Below, in pieces: positions 17,797-27,796 of a DNA stretch of 64,000 nucleotides. Source of the stretch: Planctomycetota bacterium (lineage in GTDB: Bacteria; Planctomycetota; UBA1135; GCA-002686595). The notes under the pieces are model-generated. The model worked only from the letters and a program-made list of their open reading frames with translations, was not told where the DNA came from and did no database searches. Positions within the stretch are counted from its first letter, which is position 1, and each line of letters opens with the position of its first letter. Location of the stretch: assembly GCA_009691855.1 (NCBI GenBank), contig SIAI01000017.1:1-64000 (forward strand). The letters run 5' to 3'. Both the position numbers and the translations under genes were made by a program.

Positions 17797-18557
17797 GCAC
17801 GCCGGCCCTCGCGCACCTCGAGCGCCTGCGCCTGGCCGAGCTGCGCCAAGCTCTCGCGCACCTGCCGCCGCGCGCGCGCGTGCTGGAGCTGGGCGCCGGA
17901 ACGGGTTGGCAGGCGCGCGAGCTCGCCGCGCGCGGCTTCGCGGTCGAGGCCCTGGACGTGCCCGAGAGTCTGTACGCGGCGGCGCGCGTCTTCCCGGTGC
18001 TTGAGTACGACGGCCGGCACCTGCCGTACCCGGCCGGCAGCTTCGACGCCGTGTTCAGCTCGAACGTGCTCGAGCACGTGGCGCACCTCGAGGAGCTGCT
18101 GGCCGAGCTCGTGCGCGTGCTCGTGCCCGGCGGTCGTGCGGTGCACGTGCTGCCCACGCCGGCCTGGCGCCTGTGGACCTCGCTGGCGCAGGGCCCGCAC
18201 GTCCTGCGGCTCGTCTGGCGCCGCGCGACGCGGGCGCGCGCGAGCGCGCCGAACTCGCCAGCCACCGGCGCGGCTCCCGCCGCACGCCGTGGCGCGCGCC
18301 TGGCGCTACTCTTCCCGGAGCGCCACGGCGAGCGCGGCGGAGCGTGGAGCGAGCTCTACCTGTTCTCGGCGCGCGCCTGGCGCCCGCTCTTCGAGCGCGC
18401 CGGCTTCCGGCTCCTGCGCTGCGAGCCGAACGGCCTCTTCTACACCGGCCACGCGCTGCTCGGCGCGCGCCTCGCGCTGGGCGCGCGGGGAATCCTGGCG
18501 CGCGGGCTGGGCAGCGCGTGCCGCATCTGGGTGCTGGAGGTCGTGCGCGCACCCTGA
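17793..18557 (+). CDS. Class I SAM-dependent methyltransferase
   Basis: This 254-residue methyltransferase of the Methyltransf_11 type has motif I VLELGAGTGWQARELA (about 31-46), the second acidic motif VEALDVPE, and SFDAVFSSNVLEHVAHLEEL with VLVPGGRAVHVLPTP. The middle of the protein has an Arg/Ala-rich insertion (about 145-165). The C-terminal part (FSARAWRPLFERAGF) is typical of methyltransferases acting on polyprenyl-linked or glycan substrates. It is probably translated together with the upstream methyltransferase (ATGA overlap). Converging murJ lies 143 bases downstream. Confidence 0.84.
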   Translation: MSTPALAHLERLRLAELRQALAHLPPRARVLELGAGTGWQARELAARGFAVEALDVPESLYAAARVFPVLEYDGRHLPYPAGSFDAVFSSNVLEHVAHLEELLAELVRVLVPGGRAVHVLPTPAWRLWTSLAQGPHVLRLVWRRATRARASAPNSPATGAAPAARRGARLALLFPERHGERGGAWSELYLFSARAWRPLFERAGFRLLRCEPNGLFYTGHALLGARLALGARGILARGLGSACRIWVLEVVRAP

Positions 18558-18659
18558 GGGCGCTCACCGCCGTGCGCGTCCGCTGGCGCGCCTTCGCGCG
18601 CGGGCGCAGCAGCGCGCCTCGTACTGCTCGAGCGGGCGCGTGCCGTTGCCGGCCCTTTC

Positions 18660-18720
18660 AGGCCTGCCTACCAAGAAGCTCGGCGTGATTGGGCTGTTGC
18701 TCACGCTCGCCGGCAGGCCT
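18660..18720. repeat. Perfect 9-base inverted repeat around the murJ 3' end
   Basis: AGGCCTGCC at 18660-18668 and GGCAGGCCT at 18712-18720 are exact reverse complements separated by 43 bases. The right arm lies in the last codons of murJ and the left arm in the space between converging genes. The long loop makes a simple terminator unlikely, but the structure could still help end transcription. No T-run follows on either strand. Confidence 0.35.
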
Positions 18721-20019
18721 CGGCCAGCCGCCGCCGCGCCGCCCCAGCCAGGAGCAAGGCCGCTCCGGCGTACACGCAGGACGTGGAGAGGGCGATGCCG
18801 CTCGCGCCCATCCAGCGCATCAACAACCAGTTGAGCCCCACGTTCAGGGCGCAGTTCAGGGCCGCGATCCACAGCAGCGTGCGGTTCGAGCGCAGGGCCG
18901 AGAGCACGCGTGCGCACAGGATCCCGACCACGAAGAAGGGCGTCTGCAACGCGTACCAGCGCAGGATCGTGCTCACGCTATGGGCCTCGCTGTCGCCGAA
19001 GCGTCCGCGCTCGAAGAGGAACGAGACGGCGGGCCCCGCCAGAGCGACGACCAGCGCCGTCAGCGGCAGCGCCCACAGGAACGAGCGCCGCATCCAGGTG
19101 CCCAGCTCGGCCTGCAGCGTGCGCCAGTCGCGCGCCGCGGCGAGATCGGAGAAGTACGGCAGCGCGACGGTGCCCAGGGCCACCGCCGTGATCGAGAGCA
19201 AGGCGGACAGCATGTCGTGCGCGTAGCCGAGGGCCGCCAGATTCCCGCTCGGCAGGGTGGCGCACATCATCTGGTCCACGATGGTGGTGCTGGCCATCAG
19301 CGCCGTACCGAAGAGCAGCGGCAGCATCTGCCCGAACAGGTCGCGCGCTGCACGCACGTCCCGCGGGCGGCGCGGCAGGACGCTCAATCCGGCGCGGCGC
19401 GCGAGCCAGATCACGCTGGCGAGCTCCAGCAGGACTCCGCACAGATGCCCGATCGCCAGCGCGCGCGCACCCGCGCCACGGGCGAGGAGCCAGACAGCGA
19501 GCGTGATCGACAACGGCACCAGGCCGGCCGGAAAGGCCGTGGCCCCGAAGCGCTTCTCCGCATTCAGCGCCGCGACCAGCAGCACCGAGGCGCCGCCCAG
19601 CACCAGGCTCGGCAGGATCCAGTGGAAGAGCTCGGTGGCCAGGGCGCGCTTCTCCGGCGCGTACCCGCTCGCCACCAGCGCCAGGAAGCCGGGCCAGGCC
19701 AGCAGCAGCAGCAGCGCCAGGGCGGTGAGCAGCGGCAGCATCCAGCCCAGCAGCTCGCCGCTCAGGCGTCCCGCCGCGGCCACCCCGGCCCGGGCCCGTT
19801 CGCGCGCGTAGAGCGGAACGAAGGCCGTGGACAGCGCGTTCGCGCAGGCGCCCAGCGCGAACACGAGCAGCATCGAGGCCAGGCGGAAGGCCTCGACCTC
19901 GTCCCCGGTGCCGAACCAGAAGGCGATAGACTGGCCCTTGACCAGCCCGATCAGGCGAACGCACAGCGTGCCCGCGCCGACCACGAACGCCGCGCGAACC
20001 AGGCTCCGCGCGCTCGGCA

Positions 20020-20020
<1 letters not shown>
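18701..20020 (-). CDS. murJ: MurJ/MviN-family lipid-linked flippase
   Basis: This 439-residue integral membrane protein of the MOP superfamily has about 12-14 predicted helices. It opens with SLVRAAFVVGAGTLCVRLIG and contains the family-like ALSTAFVPLYARERARAG (about 62-79). MurJ flips lipid II during peptidoglycan synthesis. This copy is coupled to the TviC/TviB-like genes (TGATG overlap with the epimerase gene), so it may instead move the polysaccharide repeat unit. Wzx belongs to the same superfamily. It is somewhat shorter than E. coli MurJ. The call to the MurJ family is firm, the substrate is not. Confidence 0.82.
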
Positions 20021-21047
<1,027 letters not shown>

Positions 21048-21048
<1 letters not shown>

Positions 21049-22316
21049 CACAGGTGCCAGTAGTGCACGCCCGCCGGCACGTCGGCCGGCGCCAGCGCGG
21101 CCAGCACGTCGAGCAGCAGCAGCGAACGGCCCTTGCCGCACAGGCGCGGCGCGAGGGCCAAGAGCTCGCGGTGCGGCGTGGTCAGCACCACCGCGTCGAG
21201 CTGCGTCAGCGCAGCCTCGGGCACGAGCTCCAGGCCGTATTCGTGCTGCACTTCGGCCGCGTCCGCCAGCGGGTCGTGGGCCAGCACCTGCACGCCGAAG
21301 TCGGCCAGCTCGCGGGCGATCTCGGGCACGCGCGAGTTGCGCACGTCGGGCACGTCGCGCTTGAAGGTCACGCCCAGGATGGCGACGCGCGCGCCATCGA
21401 CCGAGCGCCGGCGCTGGATCAGCAGCTTCACCGTCTTGGCCGCCACGAAGCGGCTCATGTCGTCGTTGACGCGCCGGCCGGCGAGGATGACCTGCGGATG
21501 GATGCCGACCGACTCGGCCTTGCAGGTCAGGTAGTACGGATCCACGCCGATGCAGTGCCCGCCCACCAGGCCAGGGTGGTAGCGGTGGAAGTTCCACTTG
21601 GTGGCGGCGGCGTCGAAGACCGCGCGCGAGTCGAGCCCGATGCGGTCGAAGATGATCGCCAGCTCGTTCATCAGCGCGATGTTCAGGTCGCGCTGCACGT
21701 TCTCGATCACCTTGGCGGCCTCGGCCACCTGGATCGAGGGCGCCTCGTGGACCGAAGGCGCCAGGCTGCGGTAGCACTCCGAGACGATGCGCAGCGTGCG
21801 TTCGTCCTCGCCCGAGACGACCTTGGTCACGCGCTCGAGCGTGTGCTCGCGATCGCCGGGATTGATGCGCTCGGGCGAATACCCCAGCGTGAAGTCACGC
21901 CCGCGCGTGAGGCCCGACACCGTGGCCAGGATGGGGGCCACGATCTCGTCCGTGACCCCCGGATAGACGGTGGACTCCACCACCACGATGTCGCCGGGCT
22001 TGAGCGCGCCGCCGAGTGTGCGCGCGGCGCCCTCCAGCGCCGACAGGTCGGGGCGCTTGAAGGAATCGATCGGCGTGGGCACGGCCACCACGTGGAAGTC
22101 GGCCGCGCGCAGGTCGGCCGGGTCGTCGCTCACGCACAGACCGCTGGCCGTCAGCTCGCCCGGCTCGATCGTGCAGGTGCGATCCTTGCCCGCGCGCAGC
22201 TGGCGCACGCGCTGGGAGTCGATGTCGAAGCCGATCGTCCCGGGGAAGCGCCGCGCGAAGGCCACGGCGAGGGGCAGTCCCACGTAGCCCAGCCCGACCA
22301 CGGAAATGCGGCGCAT
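21048..22316 (-). CDS. tviB: UDP-N-acetyl-hexosamine 6-dehydrogenase, TviB/WbpO type
   Basis: This 422-residue nucleotide-sugar dehydrogenase would oxidise C6 of a UDP-N-acetylhexosamine twice with NAD to give the uronic acid. The NAD motif is VVGLGYVGLPLA (6-17), the central helix contains AEAAKVIENVQRDLNIALMN, and catalytic Cys255 is in GGHCIGVDPYYL. ILGVTFKRDVPDVRNSR marks the C-terminal UDP-binding domain. It is first in a three-gene coupled unit with tviC and murJ. On the minus strand TATCAT ends eight bases before the ATG, without a Shine-Dalgarno sequence. With TviC it should give UDP-GalNAcA for the surface polysaccharide. Confidence 0.92.
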
Positions 22317-22455
22317 GCGCGGCGATGATAGCCTTCACGACTGGCGTTCCAAGCGCGCGGCGCTGGAACGAAGCCGGCGCGCGCGCGATTCCTCCGCGAT
22401 TCCCGCGCGCGGCGCGCGCGCCCTCCGAACGCACCCGCACCCTCCGAGGCCAGCC
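22317..22455. promoter_or_regulatory. Divergent intergenic region with an 11-base-pair hairpin
   Basis: This 139-base space separates tviB from the deacetylase gene. A hairpin at 22345-22370 pairs CGTTCCA with TGGAACG and GCGC with GCGC, with one bulged A and a three-base loop. On the minus strand TATCAT (plus 22325-22330) is a likely -10 for tviB, and the hairpin lies just upstream of it. It could be an operator or a block between the two promoters. No -10 is evident for the plus-strand gene. Confidence 0.4.
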
Positions 22456-23406
22456 ATGCCCGCCACGGGCTTCGTATCCCCCCCGCTCTGTCGCGACCAC
22501 GATCCCGGTCGCGGCCATCCCGAGCGCGCCGAGCGCCTCGTGCACCTCGGCGAGCACCTGGCCTCCGTGGGTCTGCTGGCCGAGGTCGAGAACGGCGCGT
22601 CACGCGCGGCCACGCCGCTCGAACTCGCGCGCGTGCACAGCGCCGGGCACATCGAGCGCGTGCGCAGCGCCTGCCTGAGCGCGCCGCTCGCGCTGGACGG
22701 CGACACCGCGGTCTCGAAGTCCTCCTACGCCGCCGCGCAACATGCCGCCGGCGGCGTCCTGACGGCGGTCGAGCGCGTGCTGCGCGGCGACTGGCACAAC
22801 GCCTTCTGCGCCGTGCGCCCGCCTGGCCACCACGCCGAGCAGGACGCGGCCATGGGGTTTTGCCTGTTCAACAACGTGGCCGTGGCCGCCGCCGCGCTGC
22901 GCCACGAGCACGGCCTCGCGCGCGTGGCGATCCTCGACTGGGACGTGCACCATGGCAACGGCACGCAGCATCTGTTCGAGCGCGACCCGAGCGTGTTCTA
23001 CGCCAGCCTGCACCAGTGGCCGCTGTACCCCGGCACGGGCGCCGCCGAGGAGCGCGGCCTGGGTGCGGGCGAGGGCGCGACGCGCAACTGTCCGCTGCCC
23101 AGCGGCTCGGGCGACGCCCAGTGGCTACGCGCGCTCGAGGACACGCTCTTGCCCGAACTCGAGGCCTTTCGCCCGGAGTTCGTGCTGCTCTCGGCCGGCT
23201 TCGACGCGCATCGCCTGGATCCGCTCTCGGGCACGTGTCTGAGCGCGGCCGGCTATGCGCAAATGACGCGGCGCATGCTGGAGCTCGCCGCGCGCAGCGC
23301 CCACGGCCGACTCGTTTCCGTGCTCGAGGGCGGCTACCACCTGGAGGCGCTGGCGAGCTGCGTCGAGACGCACCTCGGCGAGCTCGTGACCTGGAGCGCT
23401 TCGTGA
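22456..23406 (+). CDS. HDAC-superfamily deacetylase (acetoin-utilisation/HDAH-like)
   Basis: This 316-residue zinc hydrolase of the arginase/deacetylase fold removes acetyl or related acyl groups from amines. The active-site pattern is intact: the His pair in RPPGHHAE (125-126), DWDVHHGNG with zinc ligands Asp163 and His165, SAGFDAH with the third ligand Asp250, and EGGYHLEAL. It resembles bacterial class II-type enzymes such as polyamine deacetylases and HDAH, but the substrate is unknown. ATG 22456 is chosen because the zinc-site domain begins directly after it. It overlaps the radical SAM gene by four bases (GTGA), which suggests a shared function or at least shared expression. Confidence 0.88.
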   Translation: MPATGFVSPPLCRDHDPGRGHPERAERLVHLGEHLASVGLLAEVENGASRAATPLELARVHSAGHIERVRSACLSAPLALDGDTAVSKSSYAAAQHAAGGVLTAVERVLRGDWHNAFCAVRPPGHHAEQDAAMGFCLFNNVAVAAAALRHEHGLARVAILDWDVHHGNGTQHLFERDPSVFYASLHQWPLYPGTGAAEERGLGAGEGATRNCPLPSGSGDAQWLRALEDTLLPELEAFRPEFVLLSAGFDAHRLDPLSGTCLSAAGYAQMTRRMLELAARSAHGRLVSVLEGGYHLEALASCVETHLGELVTWSAS

Positions 23407-24248
23407 CGCTCGGCCCCGAAGACCACGACCGCGCCGCGGCGGGCCTGCGCTACGTCTACCCGGTCGTCTCGCGCCGCGCCCAGGGCGTGTCGGTGGGCGT
23501 GAACCTGAACCAGAACAACGCCTGCAACTGGCGCTGCGTGTACTGCCAGGTGCCGGAGCTCACGCGCGGCAAGGCGCCCGAGATCGAGCTCGCCGTGCTC
23601 GAGCACGAACTGCGCGGGTTGCTGGGCGAGATCGCGCGCGGCGGCTGGCTCGAGCGCCACGCGCCCGAGGGTGCGCGACGCCTGAACGACGTGGCCTTCT
23701 CGGGCAACGGCGAGCCGACCAGCTCGCCGCAGTTCGCGCCCGCGGTCGAGCTCGTGCGGCGCCTGCTGGCCGAGCTCGAGCTGCTGGGGCACGTCAAGGT
23801 CGTGCTGATCACCAACGGCTCCTTGATCCACGCCGCAGCCGTGCAGCGCGGGCTGCGCACGCTGGCCAGCGCCGGCGGTGAGGTGTGGTTCAAGCTCGAC
23901 AGCGCCACCGACGAGGGCATGCAGGCCATCAACGACGTAACTCCGGGCCTGGCACGCGTGCGCGCCAACCTGCGCATGGCCTGCGCGCTGGCGCCCACGT
24001 GGATCCAGACCTGCGTCTTCGCGCGCCGAGGCGTGCCGCCCAGCGCCCTCGAACGCACGGCCATGCTCGAACTCTTGCGCGCCGAGCTGCGCGAAGGCCT
24101 GCGCCCGCGCGGCGTGTTGTTGTACGGACTCGCGCGGCCCTCGCATCAGCCGGAAGCGCCCGAGCTCACGCGCTTGCCGCCCGAGTGGTTGGAAGACTTC
24201 GCGCGCGAGCTGCGCGCCCTCGGCCTCGAGGTGCGCACGTTTCCGTGA
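23403..24248 (+). CDS. Radical SAM protein
   Basis: This 281-residue radical SAM enzyme has the CX3CX2C iron-sulfur motif at Cys41, Cys45 and Cys48 (NACNWRCVYC), a GNGEPT motif that binds SAM, and VLITNGSLI. The N-terminus (GLRYVYPVVSRRAQGVSVG) and the asparagine-rich lead-in to the cluster are typical of a small uncharacterised wybutosine/MoaA-like group. No C-terminal SPASM-type cysteine cluster is present. The start is GTG at 23403, overlapping the deacetylase stop. The substrate is unknown. The downstream DCC-family gene may or may not be part of the same unit. Confidence 0.82.
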   Translation: MTLGPEDHDRAAAGLRYVYPVVSRRAQGVSVGVNLNQNNACNWRCVYCQVPELTRGKAPEIELAVLEHELRGLLGEIARGGWLERHAPEGARRLNDVAFSGNGEPTSSPQFAPAVELVRRLLAELELLGHVKVVLITNGSLIHAAAVQRGLRTLASAGGEVWFKLDSATDEGMQAINDVTPGLARVRANLRMACALAPTWIQTCVFARRGVPPSALERTAMLELLRAELREGLRPRGVLLYGLARPSHQPEAPELTRLPPEWLEDFARELRALGLEVRTFP

Positions 24249-24286
24249 CGCCCGGGAAACCCCTGCCGCTGGGCTATAGTTCCCCG

Positions 24287-24700
24287 ATGGACGGCCCGCT
24301 CGAGCGCATCTACTTCGACGGCGAGTGCGGGCTGTGCCATCGCTGGGTGCTGTTCACGCTGGCGCGCGAGCGCGGGCGCGCGCTGTTCCGCTACGCACCG
24401 CTGCAGGGGCCGACCTTCGCGGCCGAGGTGCCCGCGGCGCAGCGAGGGCAGTTGCCGGACAGCATCGTGGTACGCACGAGCACGGGCGAGCTCCTCTTGC
24501 GCTCGGCAGCCGTGCTGCACGTGTTGACGCGCGTCGGCGGCGGATGGGGCCTGCTCGCGGGCGCGCTGCGGCTCGTCCCGCGTGCGCTCGGCGACTGGGG
24601 CTACGACCGCGTGGCCTCGGTGCGCAAGCGCTTCTTCAGTAAGCCCGACACGGCGTGCCCCCTGGCGCCGCCCGAGCTCGCGCGGCGCTTCGATCCCTGA
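24287..24700 (+). CDS. DCC-family (DUF393) thiol-disulfide oxidoreductase-like protein
   Basis: This 137-residue protein has the family signature YFDGECGLCHRWV near the N-terminus (Cys14 and Cys17, a CxxC pair). It continues with FRYAPLQG, a region SIVVRTSTGELLLRSAAVLHVL, and ends with CPLAPPELARRF. Family members are small predicted redox proteins with a thioredoxin-like core. The exact reaction is not known. TATAGT ends six bases before the ATG and there is no ribosome-binding site, so a separate, leaderless transcript is likely even though the gene follows the radical SAM gene by 38 bases. Confidence 0.88.
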   Translation: MDGPLERIYFDGECGLCHRWVLFTLARERGRALFRYAPLQGPTFAAEVPAAQRGQLPDSIVVRTSTGELLLRSAAVLHVLTRVGGGWGLLAGALRLVPRALGDWGYDRVASVRKRFFSKPDTACPLAPPELARRFDP

Positions 24701-24706
24701 CGGGCT

Positions 24707-25216
24707 TCACGGCGCCCAGCGCAGGCCCCAAGTCAGCTGCGGGATCAGCACGCGCGGGTCGTTGCCACTCGCGGCGACGAGCGTCAGCTCGGGCCCGAAC
24801 GAGAAGCCACGGCCGAAGGTGGTGAAGCGCCCCACGCCGCAGTACAGACCGAGATAGTCGCCGGACTCCTCGACCAGGTTCGGCTCGCCGCGCGCGGTGA
24901 AGCCCACCACGCCGAAGCGCGTGCTCCATGCGCTGCCCTCCTGCGGCAGGGCGAGGTGCAACAGACCGAGGTCGAGCTGCGTCCAGTCCCCCGCCTCGGG
25001 CAGACCGTTGTCGGCGATCGACTTGTCGTCGATGAACTGGTACGTGCCGCGCGCCTCGACCTGCCAGGCGCTGCCCGCACGCAACGGCACGGCGGCGGAG
25101 GCGGCCACGCCGACATTGGGCAACAGCGAGGGTGCCAGCCCTAGGTTCAGCGGGTGTGCCTGGCAGCCGCACAATAGGGCCCCCGAGAGCACGAAGGTCC
25201 GCGGACGGAGCGCCAT
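24707..25216 (-). CDS. Predicted lipoprotein, possible outer-membrane beta-barrel-like protein
   Basis: This is a 169-residue protein of unknown function. The N-terminus RPRTFVLSGALLCGC looks like a lipoprotein signal (Cys18). The rest alternates short beta-strand-like stretches rich in Gly and aromatics (YLGLYCGVGRFTTFGRGF) and ends with LTWGLRWAP. A terminal aromatic-Ala-Pro end and this pattern fit outer-membrane or periplasmic beta proteins. An ATG at 25228 would add four residues. It converges with the DCC gene and lies 92 bases downstream of boxR on the same strand. Confidence 0.65.
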   Translation of the reverse strand: MALRPRTFVLSGALLCGCQAHPLNLGLAPSLLPNVGVAASAAVPLRAGSAWQVEARGTYQFIDDKSIADNGLPEAGDWTQLDLGLLHLALPQEGSAWSTRFGVVGFTARGEPNLVEESGDYLGLYCGVGRFTTFGRGFSFGPELTLVAASGNDPRVLIPQLTWGLRWAP

Positions 25217-25308
25217 GCGCACGAGCATTAGCCGGGCGCGGCCTCGGAGCAAGCGTTGAGGCGCGGCGTCGGCGCGCGAGCGTGTGCTTCCCCGGCGCGG
25301 ACCGGCGC

Positions 25309-26076
25309 TCAACCGGAGGCGCGCGCTTCGCGCCCAGGAAGCTCGAGCGCGCGCAGCAGCTCGGCCACCACCGCAGCCGGCGTGCGTCCGCTGGTCTCCA
25401 CGCACAGCTCGCAGCGCGAGTAGAGCGGCTCGCGCTCGGCGAGCAGCGCCCGCAGCTCGGCCATCGCACGCGGCCGCGCGTGCATCGGCCGGCGATCGCC
25501 CTGGGCCAGCACGCGCTGGAAGTGCTCCTCGGGCGCGGCGCGCAGCCACACCGTGCGGCAGGTCGCGCGCAGGCGCGCGAAGGTCTCGGCGTGCGTCACC
25601 AGCGAGCCGCCGGTCGCCAGCACGAGGCGGTTGCCCTCGCTCAGCACGCGCTCCAAGGCCTCGGACTCGTAGCGCTGGAAGGAGGCCGGCCCGCGCAGGT
25701 CGAACAGCTCCGCCAGCGCCAGGCCAGCGAGCTCCTCCACTCGGCCGTCGAGCTCCACGAAGGCGACCTCGAGCTCGCGCGCCAGGAGTTGCCCGACGCT
25801 GGACTTGCCCGCCCCGCGCAGGCCGAGCAGCGCCACGCGCTCACCGCCGCGCGCCTGTTCGGCGGCCGAAAAGAGCGCCGTGGCGCTCGTGCCCAGGGCC
25901 TGCGCCACGCGCAACAGCACGGCCACGCTCAGATTCGCGCGTCCGGCCTCGGCCTCGGTCAGATAGCGGCGCGAGACCTCGGCCTGCCGCGCCAGCTCGG
26001 CGAGCGCCAGCCCACGCTCCTCGCGCAGGGCCCGGAGATGCGCCCCGAGACGGGCGAGGAGGCCTTGTAGAACCAT
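25309..26076 (-). CDS. boxR: BoxR-type regulator: XRE helix-turn-helix fused to a shikimate-kinase-like domain
   Basis: This 255-residue fusion has an XRE-type DNA-binding domain at about 8-65 (LRALREERGLALAELARQAE, SRRYLTEAEAGRANLS). A shikimate-kinase-like P-loop domain starts at about 78, with Walker A GLRGAGKS at 85-92 and DLRGPASFQRYESEALERVL. BoxR represses the aerobic benzoyl-CoA genes in Azoarcus-type bacteria, and benzoyl-CoA releases it by binding the kinase-like domain. The gene is divergent from boxC, and palindromes between them are candidate operators. The placement next to boxC and boxB makes the identification strong even without a search. Confidence 0.9.
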   Translation of the reverse strand: MVLQGLLARLGAHLRALREERGLALAELARQAEVSRRYLTEAEAGRANLSVAVLLRVAQALGTSATALFSAAEQARGGERVALLGLRGAGKSSVGQLLARELEVAFVELDGRVEELAGLALAELFDLRGPASFQRYESEALERVLSEGNRLVLATGGSLVTHAETFARLRATCRTVWLRAAPEEHFQRVLAQGDRRPMHARPRAMAELRALLAEREPLYSRCELCVETSGRTPAAVVAELLRALELPGREARASG

Positions 26077-26098
26077 GCCGACGATCCCTATGATGCCC

Positions 26099-26143
26099 GG
26101 AACTCGCTGTTCCGAGAAGTATATTTCTCACGCCAAGGAGCCC
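26099..26143. promoter_or_regulatory. Divergent boxR/boxC promoter with two nested dyads and RBS
   Basis: Two inverted repeats lie side by side: GGAAC-N5-GTTCC (26099-26113) and GAGAA-N6-TTCTC (26114-26129). The second encloses an AT-rich core that reads TATATT on the plus strand (26120-26125) and TATACT on the minus strand (plus 26118-26123), both good -10 candidates in a very GC-rich genome. AAGGAG at 26135-26140 is a ribosome-binding site just before the GTG start at 26144. The dyads are likely BoxR operators (inference). Confidence 0.6.
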
Positions 26144-27796
26144 GTGATCTCGACCGCCCCCTCGCCCCGGACGTCGTTCCAGACCCATCCGACGCGCTAC
26201 AAGCATTGGCGTCTGCGCTGCGAGGGCGAGCTCGCCACGCTGACCATGGCGGTGCAGGCGAGCGGCGGTGAGCGCCCGGGGTACGAGCTCAAGCTGAACT
26301 CCTACGACCTGTCGGTCGACATCGAGCTCGCCGACGCCGCGCAGCGTCTGGTGTTCGAGCACCCCGAGGTGCGCTGCGTGGTGCTCACCGGCGCGCTGGA
26401 GCGCGTGTTCTGCGCCGGCGCGAACATCGGCATGCTCGCCACGAGCACGCACGCCTTCAAGGTGAACTTCTGCAAGTACACCAACGAGACGCGCCTGTAC
26501 CTCGAGGACGCGAGCGCCTGCGGCGGCAAGCGCTTCCTCGCCGCGCTGAACGGCACCGCCTCGGGCGGCGGCTACGAGCTGGCGCTGGCCTGCGATCGGA
26601 TTCTCTTGGTCGATGATCGCTCGAGCGCGGTCTCGTTCCCCGAGCTGCCGCTGCTGGGTGTGCTGCCCGGCACGGGCGGGCTCACGCGCGTCTCCGACAA
26701 GCGCAAGGTGCGCAAGGACCGCGCCGACGTGTTCGCCAGCGTGGCCGAGGGCGTCAAGGGCAAGCGCGCGGTCGAGTGGAACCTGGTGGACGCGCTCGCG
26801 CCGCTCTCCAAGTGGAAGGAAGAGGTCGCGCGCCACGCGGCGGAGCTCGCCCGGGAAGTCGTGCCGCGCACGGGCAAGGGGGTCGAGCTCGCCAGCGTCG
26901 AGTGCGCGCGCGAGGGCGAGCACTGGAAGTACACGCACGTCGCGGTGGCCTTCGAACGTGCGGTGCGCACGGCGCGCCTGACGCTGACGCTGCCGTCCCA
27001 AACCGGGCCCAAGGACGCGGCCGCGGCGCGCGCCGCGGGCAGCGGCTGGTGGTTGTTCCAGCTCTTCCGCGAGCTCGACGACGCGCTGGTGAACCTGCGC
27101 TTCCACGAGCCCGAGATCGGCCTGGTGCTGGTACGCGTCGTCGGCGATCCGGCCGTGGCGCTGGCGGCCGACGCCGTGCTCACCAGCACCAGCGACTGGT
27201 TCGTGCGCGAGGTCGCGCATTACGTCAAACGCGTGCTGAAGCGCGTCGAGAACACGGCCAAGAGCTTCTACGCCGTGGCCGACGCGGGCAGCGCGTTCGC
27301 GGGCACGTTCCTGGAGCTGTTCCTGGCCTGCGATCGCAGCTACTTGCTGGCCGACGACGCCGCACGCGTCACGCTCGGCGTCAGCGGCGTGCATGCGGGC
27401 CTGTACCCGATGGCCAACGGGCTGACGCGCCTCCAGACGCGCTTCCTGGCCGAGCCGCGGCGCGTGCAGGACGTGCTCGCGCACGCTGGCCGCACGTTCG
27501 AGGCCAGCACGGCCGACGAGCTCGGGCTCGCGACCTTCGCGCCCGACGCGCTCGACTGGGACGACGAGCTGCGCCTGGCGGTCGAGGAGCGCGCCTCGTT
27601 CTCGCCCGACGCGCTCACCGGCATGGAGCAGAACGTGCGCCCGTGCGGCCCGGAGACCATGGAGACCAAGATCTTCGGGCGCCTTTCCGCCTGGCAGAAC
27701 TGGATCTTCCAGCGCCCCAACGCCGTGGGCGAGAAGGGCGCGCTGAAGTGCTACGGCACTCCGCTGCGTCCGGAGTTCGACTTCCGCAGAACCTGA
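26144..27796 (+). CDS. boxC: 2,3-epoxybenzoyl-CoA dihydrolase BoxC
   Basis: This 550-residue enzyme of the crotonase superfamily opens the epoxidised benzoyl-CoA ring with two waters, giving the semialdehyde and formate. The protein starts with the family opening (SFQTHPTRYKHWRL) followed by YELKLNSYDLSVDIELADA. It has a first crotonase half with CAGANIGMLA and NGTASGGGYELALACDRI, and a second half with GTFLELFLACDRSYLL. Length fits known BoxC. The frame runs upstream to an ATG at 26075, but that would overlap boxR. GTG 26144 with AAGGAG three bases before it gives the usual N-terminus. The hairpin at 27797-27841 separates it from boxB. Confidence 0.93.
   Translation: MISTAPSPRTSFQTHPTRYKHWRLRCEGELATLTMAVQASGGERPGYELKLNSYDLSVDIELADAAQRLVFEHPEVRCVVLTGALERVFCAGANIGMLATSTHAFKVNFCKYTNETRLYLEDASACGGKRFLAALNGTASGGGYELALACDRILLVDDRSSAVSFPELPLLGVLPGTGGLTRVSDKRKVRKDRADVFASVAEGVKGKRAVEWNLVDALAPLSKWKEEVARHAAELAREVVPRTGKGVELASVECAREGEHWKYTHVAVAFERAVRTARLTLTLPSQTGPKDAAAARAAGSGWWLFQLFRELDDALVNLRFHEPEIGLVLVRVVGDPAVALAADAVLTSTSDWFVREVAHYVKRVLKRVENTAKSFYAVADAGSAFAGTFLELFLACDRSYLLADDAARVTLGVSGVHAGLYPMANGLTRLQTRFLAEPRRVQDVLAHAGRTFEASTADELGLATFAPDALDWDDELRLAVEERASFSPDALTGMEQNVRPCGPETMETKIFGRLSAWQNWIFQRPNAVGEKGALKCYGTPLRPEFDFRRT

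Noticed and set aside
18560..18700. Small gene between the methyltransferases and murJ
   Set aside because: Frames are short and without a start signal. The stretch holds one arm of an inverted repeat and nothing else recognisable.
26075..26143. ATG at 26075 as boxC start
   Set aside because: It would overlap boxR and place the promoter dyads inside the gene. GTG 26144 has AAGGAG and the usual BoxC N-terminus.
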